Shown piece by piece: positions 54,388-64,000 of a DNA stretch of 64,000 nt. The notes under the pieces were generated by a model that ran no database searches, had not been told where the DNA came from, and saw nothing but the letters and a program-made list of their open reading frames with translations. Within the stretch, counting starts at the first letter, position 1. The number at the start of each line of letters is the position of its first letter. The position numbers and the translations under genes were made by a program. The stretch comes from Polytrichum commune. Its lineage: Eukaryota > Streptophyta > Polytrichopsida > Polytrichales > Polytrichaceae. The stretch spans positions 69,145,554 to 69,209,553 of the forward strand of contig OX485803.1 in the NCBI GenBank assembly GCA_950295325.1, written 5' to 3'.

Positions 54388-55765
54388 GGGCCGGTTTACA
54401 CTATGGACCATGAAGTTGGACCAGGGCTTTGCAAGGCAACTAATTGGCTACTTAAGGTGTCCCGGGAAAACTTTGGTTTACACTAAGGAAAAAATGGCAG
54501 AGGGACCATGGAGGTTGAGGTCCCCAAAATACAAATTTTAAGGCCTAATAAATGCACTAACATGGTCCAACAGGTTTTGTGGTGAGAGAGGCAAGAGAGG
54601 TGGTCTGGTAGGAAGAGGCAAGGGCCGATGTCAAAGAAATGTCATTTTAGTATTTTCAATGAATCTACCCTTTATGTGCCTTAATTATATCATAGCCCAT
54701 AAGACATACCATTACCACCTTGCTCTACCCCTTCAACCAGCTCCCACATGTTTCACCAAACAACGTGGGACATCTACAACTCAAGAATTGAAGTTTTGAT
54801 TTGTTATTTTGGTCTACCAACTGCAATGTTTGGAATTTGGGGGCTTGTAATATACCGTTGGATAGGTCTTGAAAATACCTTTCCAACGGTGTATTACAAA
54901 CCCCAACAATTTGAAAAATTTACAGTTGCAAAATGAAAAAGAAAAATTTGTAGTTGTTTAATGACTATAGATCAGGGTGGTCAAAAGAACCGCAATGGGA
55001 AAATGATTGCGGTTCTTTTTTGTAGTTTTCCACCACACAAAATAGGATATTTAGTGCTTGATACACTAAATACGAATGCATATACCAAATATTAATAACC
55101 CTATGAAAGTAATAACATTAAATGTAGAATCAAACACTAAATATCAACCATGGTAATATGTGGAAGTTACATGCTTGAATCTAGTGTTAGTAAGGATATA
55201 AAAATAAATAACAATGACAAAATGAGAATTCCAACATATCTTCTAGCAAATCTTCCAACATTAATTATCAAAGAATTGAAAATTAGTGTTGAGCAAGGTA
55301 GGGTGGTAACAACATTAAATATCATCAAACACTAAATATCCTATTTAGTGTATTGACAACACAACGTACATGTCACACGTAAATTACATTGAACATGTAC
55401 AAATTAAATGGCTCATTTGTTTTTGGAAAAATTGTTGTGAGAAGATTTGCAAGCCACATCTTCAACACATTTAACAAGAAGGGAAGACAAGTGAAGCCCA
55501 AGAGAAGACAAGACAATGTTCAAACTTGACTTTTTTTCTTTTCAAAACTGCCCTTTTTGGGCATGGATCAAAAAAATCAGCACCTGCACTTTTTGGTCCA
55601 TTCTTCTTGGTCCACATTTGGTTTACACCTAGTGAGGGGCCCAAGGCTTTCAAAACTAATTTTTTAAGAAATCAGACCATGGAAGTTGGACCATGAACTC
55701 GGACCATTGACAAAGGCCATTATCTTCCATGGTCCGACTTCATGGTCCACAGTGTAAACGGGCCC
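54388..55765. mobile_element. Harbinger-like element (GGTTTACACCATGGACC family), long copy 2
   Basis: GGGCCGGTTTACACTATGGA and, inverted, GGGCCCGTTTACACTGTGGA, with TTA on both sides (54385-54387, 55766-55768). Length 1378 bp; collinear with the reverse of 38443-39810. Inside, 55034-55352 has its own inverted ends (AGGATATTTAGTG/CACTAAATATCCT), so a MITE was already nested in the common ancestor of both long copies. Confidence 0.88.
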
Positions 55766-55839
55766 TTAGGTGTGGAGGGCCTACCAACAGGTTAGACAAG
55801 CTTTTAATATAATAAATTTGATTATTCGTGTTCCAAGAA

Positions 55840-56500
55840 TTGTTCCTAAAATTTACTAACAGACTGCAACGCATAAAACTTACCATGGACCCAAAAAAAA
55901 CACCATGATAGAATGAAGAATTTGTTAATGCTTAAATAAATTTCGTTTGTCTCTAGAAAAAGGGAATGCTCTGTAGCACGTGGCTCGAATGTCGCTCTTG
56001 AGACCTCTGGAGTCGTGGACCAAAAATAGTTTACCACCAAATCTCTGGATGTCGGTAAGCAAGGATTCTGGGCAACGCATTTCATGAAAGATTGAAAATA
56101 AGTGTCTGCAATGGAATCCATGAGTAACTTATCTGCTCCTACTGCAGACTCAAATTTCAATGCACAGATGTCATAACATCGCATCAGTAATGTTGACCGG
56201 CCCTCCCCACGACATTTGTGACAGTGTGTATGTCTGGCAAATTTCATTTGATGTTCAACTTGAAATCCAAAGTTTCACGTGTCCAGGAACGTGGGCTTGA
56301 CGGCGGTCGATGTGGGTTGTAACAACCGAATGGCAGGTTTGCTACATGGGAGGATTTCAGGGGGAGGATAGTTGAGGAGAGTAGATTTGGAGAAGAAGTA
56401 GAGGAAAGCATATGAGAACCTTGAGGAATGTGAGTTAAGAAAGAAAATGGTAAGGGAGGAGACGATCAGGTTGCAAGTGGGTTGATGATGCATGGTTTTG
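55840..56500 (-). CDS. Possible exons of an unrecognised gene
   Basis: The minus-strand frame 56247-55846 (133 codons) includes HKCRGEGRSTLLMRCYDICA and FESAVGADKLLMDSIADTYF, with a good donor (CCATG/GTAAGTTTTATG) near 55881. An adjoining frame (56493-56275) lies upstream. It has no copy elsewhere in the window and is less AT-rich than the repeats. I recognise no family; it may be a fragment of a host gene or of a captured one. Confidence 0.3.
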
Positions 56501-57097
56501 CACTCACAGGTCTTCTCCCTAGAAGAGATACTCCTGTGTCACTAGAACTCCCATCTCACTGAATACTTGTAGAGTTTCATTGTGGAAGACAGTGCTTCAG
56601 ATCCCCAACGTAGAGAAGGTACGTCGTCTAGAACCCTCAATCCTGGATACCTGTCACAAGAGTGTTTGTTCTTGACCGCTTCGCCTTCTTTGCGAAATTA
56701 CCCCGCGGTGGTCCCAAAATTCCGTCTGACCCAAATCCCCTAAATGCCCTGGTGTTGCACTGAGCAGTGAGCAGGACCCTTGTGCAGTGAATTTGTAGGT
56801 TTCTCAGTGTCTAAGTCTTTCACTTGAGCGAATTAAGGAGATGTTTAGAGGGGCTCACCAAGAGCATATTTCAAGTGCCAAAGCTTGCGTTAAGCAGGAA
56901 TCAAGTGGGCAAGAATCGCCTTGTTCCTGTAGGGTGAAGAACAAATCCGGAGTTTGTGCAGGGAAGATTGGTGTAAGTTAGAGTCTAGACTGACTGTCGC
57001 ATTGTCGCCCTACCAGATCTCCTGAGTTTCTAAACTGAGAAGATTGATGAGGTAAGACCGTTCGGTGAGCAGTTTCGAATCCCCCCAAGAGCTCTTG
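56501..57097. other. Target-side flank of the LINE, no gene recognised
   Basis: Non-repetitive within the window and of moderate GC. It ends with the left copy of the LINE target duplication. It may be leader or intron DNA of an unrecognised gene, as no convincing frame is seen. Confidence 0.35.
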
Positions 57098-57383
57098 AGG
57101 TCAACCAGATTTTTATTTTATTTTTTATTTTTTGAGACAGAAGGCCAACTCAGCCAACGCCAAAATGAATAAAACCAGAGAAACAAACGCACCCTCACTG
57201 AGGGGAGGCGGAACCTCTCGGGTGCGAGACACCGCCACGTAAAGAAAACCAAACGACCGACTGCCATCACGGACAACCCCCGAATCCACCAAGCCAAGGA
57301 TCCCCCCAGTCCACCGGCCAATGACAACCCCCAAAGCCCCCAAGCCCCACCACGAGGCAAGGCCAAAACCACTAAACCACCAA

Positions 57384-60300
57384 CTATCTACTTTGTCTTC
57401 TCCAATTCCACTCGATATGTAAATTGCATCTTCTACACAAAATATACCTAGCTTCCCAAGTTTTATCGAAGCCTTGAACCAGGGCCGCTGCCGAGAAGCT
57501 GTTAATCTTGATGTGCTCAAGAACCCGTTTCCACGCCGCTCTCGCGTACATGATCAACTCGTCCCAAATCTTTTGTTTGACCTTGGATTCATGCCATTGT
57601 TCATGATTGAACATTATATTGTTGCGTTCGATCCAGATGGTCCACAAAGTAATGCTCTAAGAAGATGCCACACTTTGATCATTTGGCCATATTTTGGGGG
57701 GATCCTTTCCCCGAACAAACCTTGTTTCCAATTGAAACAGTCGTAATTACATGTTCTAACCCCGCATAGTTCATGCATAATGAATGTGGCCCATCTCCAG
57801 ACCCTTCTAGCTTGGATGCAGTCCCAAAATTTATGTTTAACTGACTCGCTAGTCTTGGGGAGGCAGATTACACATTGTTTAGAAATTGATGCGGGTGCAA
57901 TGCGAGCCCTCCATTTATTAATCGCAACCGCTTTGTGCCAGATTGACCAAATGAACGCTGCTTCTTTCCCTGATCAAAGTGGGTCCCAAACTTGCGACTA
58001 GTAGAACCTATAATTGCCTGGGAGATAACCTTACCAATTTTCTACCGCACGAGTAGTACCCAGGTTCCTATTAATGATAGAATCATGGCCATCCTTGGTA
58101 GTATAGTCAAGGAAGTGTCTGCCATCAACCCATCGCCACCTGTCCGGGTCCCATCCCATGATGGCCAATTTGCCATAGAAGAAAATGATATTTTCTCTTT
58201 CTCCTTCCTTTTTGGGCCTCTATTAGTATGAATAATCTTTGCTTTATGGAAGTAACCTTCGATCTCTCCTAGAGGTCGTTCCCATACTCTAAGGCATCTA
58301 GAGTGTGTGCCAACTGTATAACATTGCACCGGAAAAGGAAGTATAGTGTTATGTCACTTTAGGCATTCCGGTGTGAAGTCCGATTCACATTGGAAGACAC
58401 ATACCGGGTCTTCTTCATTCTTCGCATAGAACCCAAGCCATTGTCCAGGATATGCAATATCTTCATCTTCCTCCAAAAGGTTGCGTCATTGTTCTCAAAT
58501 TTTCCTAGTCAACTCATCCCATTCGCCTTGATCATTGTTAGTGAGCCTAAACTTTTCTTGCGCTCTTTCCCACGTATGAAAGTTTAGTAGATTGCAATCC
58601 CAAATATCGTCCACACACCTAATCACTTTGCGGTAAAGGTGGAGGCCTTTATGATAGGTAAATCCCTTGTTGAGAAGTTCCACCCCATCCGACTACCAAA
58701 TGTTTGAGTGCAATAATTCCATCCACGTACGTGGCGGGATTTGATAGAGTTCTTTAACCATAATCTTCCATGCTTTACTAATATGCCCCCAAATTTTGGA
58801 CCCCGAGAATTCTTGATGTTTTTTGCTAGTGAACCAGTCTAGACTAACCCCCCAGCTACTTCCTCTTTGTGGTTTGAACCTTGCGAGCTTGTATCTCAAC
58901 ATAAGTTGGTAATTAGATTCACATGGTTTCATAGCCTTAACGACCCATTTGCATAAGAGGCTAGTCTTGGCCACCTCTGGATCGACCAATCCAAGGCCTC
59001 CATATTTCTGCTTCAAACAACATTCTCTCCAACTAACTCTAGTGCTTGTAAGTTGCTCTTTTCCGGACCTAAGATTGTTTCTTATTGCTCATTTGATTTT
59101 ATTTAAAATTTTGTTTAACCCTCCCCAAACCGTGATGAAGAACAATAGGGTAGAAAGTAACATTTGGTTACATATTACCGTCCGTCCGGCAAGTGAGAGT
59201 TTCATTGTATTCCAGTAATCTAGTTTTTTGGCAATTTTCCGATAAAGAAAAATATCCATGCATTGTGTGTTGAGGTTTAATCCGAATGGGGTTCCTAGCA
59301 GTTTAGACAAATCGCCCTCTTCTGTCCACTACCAGTTGTACTCATTCAACCATTCAGATTTATGTGTGTATTTGTCGAACCAATACGCACATGACTTCTC
59401 CCAATTGATTTTCATTCTAGAGGTTGCATTAAACATCTTTAGAAGGCGCACTAATTCATCTACGTATTTTTTCTACCTTCTAACCATAAAAAAAAGAATC
59501 ATCCACGTATTGAGAGATACTTTGCTGTTTTTTCCTTCCTAGCAAGGTTATTCTTTTCAATCATCCTTCATCTACCGCCCTCTTGATGGTGTGTGTAAGT
59601 GCCTCTCTTACTATGAGGAATAGGTACGGAGCAAGTGGGCACCCTTGTCTTACCTCCCTTTCTACTTTGAAATTGCGACCTGAGCCCCCATTCAAATTAA
59701 CCACGGCCGATGCATTTACAAATAGCATTCTAACCCATTCAATAAATTTACCGCTAATATTCATCTTATGCATAGTACTAAACAATAATCTCCATGGTAC
59801 CTTGTGATACGTTTTGGAGAAATCTAGCTTCAAGAAGACCGTTGGTTGTTTTGACGTCCTAGCCCAATGTAAGGTTTCATGTGTTAGGACGATGTTGTCC
59901 AAGATGAACCTCAATGGGAGGAATGTTGTTTACTCCGGGCTAATCACATTCCTCAAAATGGGTTGAAGTCTTAGTTGTAAGATTTTAGCAAAAATCTTGT
60001 AACTGGCCGTTAAAGGGTGATGGACCTCCAATAGTTAAGATCTTTAGAATCCCCTTCTTTGGGAATAAGGCTGATAAACCCTTTTGTTATCCCTTCATAC
60101 AAAGCTCCTTCTTCGATTCCTTTAAGTAACATCCAGTGAAAATCATGGCCTACTGTTGGCCACAATTTATGGAATAACTCTATGAGGGCCCTATCATGCC
60201 CCGGGGCTTTCCTTTTTGCCATGGAGAGGACAACATCTAATAGTTTCATTTTTGTAATGTCCTTTGATAGTGTTACATTCATGCCACACGTGAAAGTGGC

Positions 60301-61630
60301 TGGTAGGCCCTCAAATACTTCATTCATAGCCTCCTCCAAAATTTCCTTGTATTTATATAGATTTTTATAAAAATCTAAGCATATTACCTCAAGGTCCTCA
60401 TTCTTTGTAAAACTTCCTTGGTTGTCCCTAAGTTCTGTTGTGACCGCTTGTGTGTTCTTTTGTCTAACTGATTTAAAAAACTCTCCGGTGCATTTGTCCC
60501 CTACTCTTTGTCATTATACCCTAGCCCTTATTGTCGCGCCTCTAACTTTCCTAGTTTCTATCCCTTCAATGATGCTCTTGTATTTGTTAACCTTTCCTTG
60601 CTTGTCCTCATTGTAGATATCCTCATGTAGCCTGACTATAGTTGTTTCTAAGTTTGCTCTTGCATAGAGCTCCTCTTTCTTATATTCCTTTGCCCTTTGC
60701 TTGGTAAACTGTCTATAGTATCTAGTGATATGCCTAAGTTTTGAAAAAAACGGTGCATCTGTGGGCAACCTTTCCCATATTTCTCGGAGTTTGGCCATTA
60801 TCTCTCCTTTGAGGTGTGTAGCATTCCATTTGTATGCCGATTTCCTTACCTCCCTGCTCCCAATGCTTAATTCTATTTGAACCGGGGCAAGATCCGATCT
60901 TTAGGGTATCAATGAATGAAGTATGCCCTATTATTAATTTCCATCTTGTTTTTTTCCGGTATATAAAATCTATCCAATCTAGCTAGTATACTTGCTTGAC
61001 CAACTTGGCCATTATTCCATGAGAACCTAGGGCCCCCTTGGTGTATGAAGGTATACTTAATCTGAAATGCGTTGAGCAATTCATTCCACGTGTATCTTTC
61101 TAAGTCGCTTCTACGCCTACCACAGTCATTTGATTTATCTTGTGGCCTCTCGGTCATATTGAAGTCCCCTCCAAGAATCAATTCACAATCCTTGGGTAAG
61201 GAGTCTATCATTAAATGCCAGAAGTGACGTCTATCAGTGGAAATATTGGGGGCATAAATACAAGCAACTCCTATGTTGCCTCATGCTATCCCTTCAAGTT
61301 TAATCCACACTACCCTATCATCATAGAGTGCTCCATAGTCCGTAACAAACCTTGCATATTTTTGTGCCAGAAAAACTCCTACCCCTCCTCTACCTGCTAC
61401 ATTTGGGTTAATCCAACTTCTTTCACCTGGTACGGCTTCTAACACCCAACTTGCACAACCTGGCATAAGTCTATTTCCTAAATTTTTCATGGTCTTTCCT
61501 CTTAGTTTGTGCTCTTGAATCATAACCATATCTACTTTAGGTGTTAATGCATTAATAAAACACTGTTCTTGGAGATGTTTTCTGGGTCATTTAACCTCCA
61601 GATATTGTGCGTTATAATATTCCACTTCAT
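57384..61630 (-). pseudogene. LINE ORF2: endonuclease and reverse transcriptase, disrupted
   Basis: It begins at ATG 61630 (MKWNIITHNIWRLNDP), the usual ORF2 opening. A frameshift near 61570 leads to the endonuclease: IQEHKLRG (catalytic E), RGGVGVFL, then a TGA at about 61281, IYAPN, GGDFNMTE and SWNN. Stops follow near 60909. The reverse transcriptase shows KAPGHD, FISLIPKEG, FLKLDFSKTYHKVPW, EVREVRQGCPL-type sequence (VEREVRQGCPLAPYLF), then YVDD at about 59500-59513, the catalytic box, and LSLAGRTVICNQMLLS. The C-terminal region has KYGGLGLVDPEVAKTSLLCK and WTIWIERNNIMFN. Strings of stops between these blocks show inactivation. Confidence 0.9.
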
Positions 61631-61665
61631 AGTAAATGAATAAGAAAGTCTCTTACTCCCTTTCC

Positions 61666-63613
61666 CTAACTCCCCAATGGGGATTTATTTCTATGTTCCC
61701 AAATTCTACCTTGCCTGGGTGTAAACACATGCTTGTCCAAGGCCATTAAGCTAGTTGCGCTATTGCGAATTGGTGTATTTACTTGTTGCACTTCTTGACC
61801 CTCTCTTGGTGCATTGCCTCTTGTATCTTGGGATGAGGTTGGGCTATCTAACCCTATGCTCACTAATATTTCCATATACACTTTGCCATTACTATTTAAT
61901 TGGTGTGGTTGTGTCTCAGGGATTACCTCCGTGAGAGCGTGACCGGCGGGTATAGGTAGTTCCATTCCCAAGGGCCTACTACTTACGTTGGCCCTCTCGA
62001 CGTCTGTCTGTAGGTCCACTTGTTCGTAGAGCCGTTGAAATTTTCCTCCCCTGCTGAGATTCTCAGTTGGGCTTGTATCTCTATGTGTAAGGGAGCACTC
62101 TCTCCCTGGTCTCCTCTTTTTTTCCTTTGAATTACAGGGGTTTCTCCCGTTATTTTGTCCATCCATATCTCCTTCCTCGTTTAGCTTTGTTGACTTGACT
62201 CTGTCCCTAGCCGTTCCGTCTCCCCTTTCTGAGGGGACCGGTCTTCTGTTTGTCTCTTTGGCTTCTCTGCCGGTCACTGCTCCTCGGCACCCTTCCCCGC
62301 CACTTCCCGCCCCTGGCTCACTTGGCCTTGGCCTCCCGTGCCCGCTTTCTCTAGTTGGCGTATGTGAAAGGTTGCTGCTTAGGACCTTGGCTCCACTACT
62401 TCTATCGTCCTCTCGCCTTGGTTCACCGACCTCTTCCCCTCCTATTGGTGCTTTGTTTTCCTCCGCAGCTTCGAGGGCATTACAATTTCTTTTCTGACCA
62501 CTTCTCTTAACTGGAGATCAGTTCATGGTTGTCTCGACCGCTAATTGATTTTTGTCCCCACTAGCCTCTCCGTTGGTTCCCAATTGCTAGTAATATGAGT
62601 TTTCAAAGCCTTTATGAGTTTTTCCTTTGTTTGTTATGGTTATGTTTGTCAAAGTTCCCTCACCTTATGTTGCTTCCTCCGGGTCATGTCCTTTGGTTGA
62701 TGTCTACACTGTACTTGTTGGGATGGTCTTAGTCCCATTGTGCTCCCCAATCACAGGTTTTATCTGTAGCTTCTATGGCTCTCTTCTTTGCACTGTTCAG
62801 AGGTGTCTTCTCCGGCCGTCATCCTCACCTCCCTCAGTAGTGAGTCTCTATGCGTGAGCCCTTCCTATGACCTTCCCTCATTCGTGGTTTAACTTGGTCG
62901 TTGTGTTTCTCCTTCCTTCTTGCCCGCATTTGGCTGATCACTGCTTCCTCCCGTCCCTTGAGCTCCTTCATCCTTTCCGTCGGGCCCTGATGCTCTAGTC
63001 TCCTGCCGCCATTTCGTACCCGGGTTCGCAACCACAATTGTGTTGTTTTTTTTACAGGGTTTTGTTCCTTAATGGTTTTTGTTGTGGTATGGCCTTCTCC
63101 AGCGGCAACATTGCCCGTTTTTGTGCTTCTTCCAGGTTGCCCAACTGTTTTCACAAGGACTCTGTCTTGCGAGCTGTGTTCTATGTTATGATGTGTTGTG
63201 GCGGTAGCTCTTGATTTAGGGCTTGGATCCAACAAACTTTCCGATCAAGAGTTGATCCTTCAATAATTCAATTCTTGCAAGCAACATTTCTGTATTAACT
63301 TTGAACTTAATGGCCTCTTTCCTCATTAAGAAACGGTCCACTAAAACTTCTCTCCAAGTTTGTTGGAAGGCTCTCACCACTATGTCCCTTGAAAGGGGTT
63401 AAGGTCACCTCCTGAGATATGTTGACTTGCTTATGCCAATCCTTCAATCACCACGTCTTCCATCTCAATGCCTTGCCTTTGTGCCTCTCCAGCGATCCAG
63501 CCTCCTCTCACCTCCATCATCGGATCAAAGCGTGGTGCGTTCCCGTAACGGACTTTGGAAGCAAAGGACTCCATTTTCCCTTGAACTAGGAGTCCAGGGT
63601 GTATCCCCCTCAA
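61666..63613 (-). pseudogene. LINE ORF1 (nucleic-acid-binding protein), disrupted
   Basis: Frames at 63613-63431, 63235-62834 and 62277-61666 on the minus strand are rich in K, R, E and polar residues and together occupy the ORF1 position. The last ends 36 bases before the ORF2 start codon, the expected bicistronic spacing. No zinc knuckle is visible. Stops and frameshifts separate the pieces, and the start is not certain. Confidence 0.6.
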
Positions 63614-63882
63614 TCATCTGATCGCCCAGTCTTCAGATTACACATATGTGGATCTTACCACTTTGCCCCCGTAAACGTGCCTATCGTTTTGAAAACCCTG
63701 GATCTCTTGATTACAGATCTTAATACCTAACTTAGATCTAGTTTACCTTGATTTCCAAAATTGCCAAAGCACTACTCTCCTGAAGTTCCCTTGATCAGAT
63801 CTCCATGTACCCTTCAATCCTGATCTCCTAGCAACGTTTCTTCTTCCTCCGCCGCTCCATTGCCTGCTTCCCACTCTAGCCA

Positions 63883-64000
63883 AGGTCAACCAGATTCAAC
63901 CACCAGCATTTTTCTTCCGCTTGTAGAAGATCCTTGCGTGCTTTCACAAATATAAAATTCCCATAGAACTGACCCCTATTCCTAGTCTCCTAAACCAAGT
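63883..64000. other. Right target duplication and flank of the LINE
   Basis: Starts with AGGTCAACCAGATT (63883-63896) and continues the target DNA interrupted at 57111. No gene recognised in the remaining 104 bases. Confidence 0.6.

Larger units (their letters stand above)
57112..63882 (-). mobile_element. Full-length LINE retrotransposon, 6.8 kb, with perfect 14-bp TSD
   Basis: AGGTCAACCAGATT at 57098-57111 and at 63883-63896 brackets the element exactly. On the minus strand the order is 5' region, ORF1, ORF2 (endonuclease, reverse transcriptase, C-terminal zinc-knuckle region), then a 3' end GGCCTTCTGTCTC with a tail of A5-7T units. This is the layout of plant L1-type LINEs. The intact duplication argues for a single, fairly young insertion, yet both ORFs contain several stops and shifts, so this copy is not autonomous. 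Confidence 0.93.

Noticed and set aside
61666..62277. 203-codon minus frame as a host gene
   Set aside because: It lies inside the TSD-bounded LINE in the ORF1 position and ends 36 bases before ORF2.

Overview
The window looks like nuclear DNA of a land plant. It holds spliced genes with GT-AG introns, a plant-type vacuolar alpha-N-acetylglucosaminidase, a plant LIFEGUARD (BI-1 family) gene and long plant F-box proteins, all embedded in dense transposon debris. I cannot name the species. The long introns and the F-box architecture would suit a non-seed plant (fern, lycophyte or bryophyte), but that is only an impression.

Layout. (1) 389-9845, minus: a 19-exon GH89 alpha-N-acetylglucosaminidase (NAGLU) gene, reconstructed exon by exon to an 817-residue frame that closes exactly; one intron is GC-AG. 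(2) About 11.2-15.1 kb, plus: a LIFEGUARD/TMBIM membrane protein of 247 aa in four coding exons, probably with a leader intron. (3) 24.76-26.70 kb and 33.20-34.96 kb, minus: two diverged F-box paralogues with intronless main frames. Related pieces are scattered around them: a C-terminal fragment behind LIFEGUARD (15.2 kb), a decayed copy at 19.9-20.6 kb and a short 3'-flank fragment in the LIFEGUARD leader intron (11.85 kb). (4) From about 35 to 56 kb I find no convincing host gene, only nested repeats. (5) 57112-63882, minus: a LINE bounded by a perfect 14-bp target-site duplication (TSD), with ORF1, endonuclease, reverse transcriptase (YVDD) and C-terminal region, but interrupted by stops and frameshifts.

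Repeats. Several distinct short inverted-repeat families begin with GGGC and sit in 3-bp T-N-A duplications, which points to PIF/Harbinger (Tourist-like) relatives; a decayed Myb/SANT-like frame at 31 kb may be a Harbinger partner gene. One such element (21483-23561) carries a 349-bp tandem array whose units each hold a perfect palindrome. There are also Mutator-like 225-230 bp MITEs with 10-11 bp duplications, pogo/Tigger-like elements starting CAGTAATC with TA targets, and several short retroposons with their own duplications, one of them a dead-on-arrival 3' end of the same LINE type.

The host genes do not form a pathway: NAGLU is a lysosomal/vacuolar hydrolase, LIFEGUARD an endomembrane channel-like protein, and the F-box proteins presumed SCF substrate receptors. 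The clearest local story is repeated segmental duplication of one F-box locus including its 3' flank, followed by transposon insertion into the copies.
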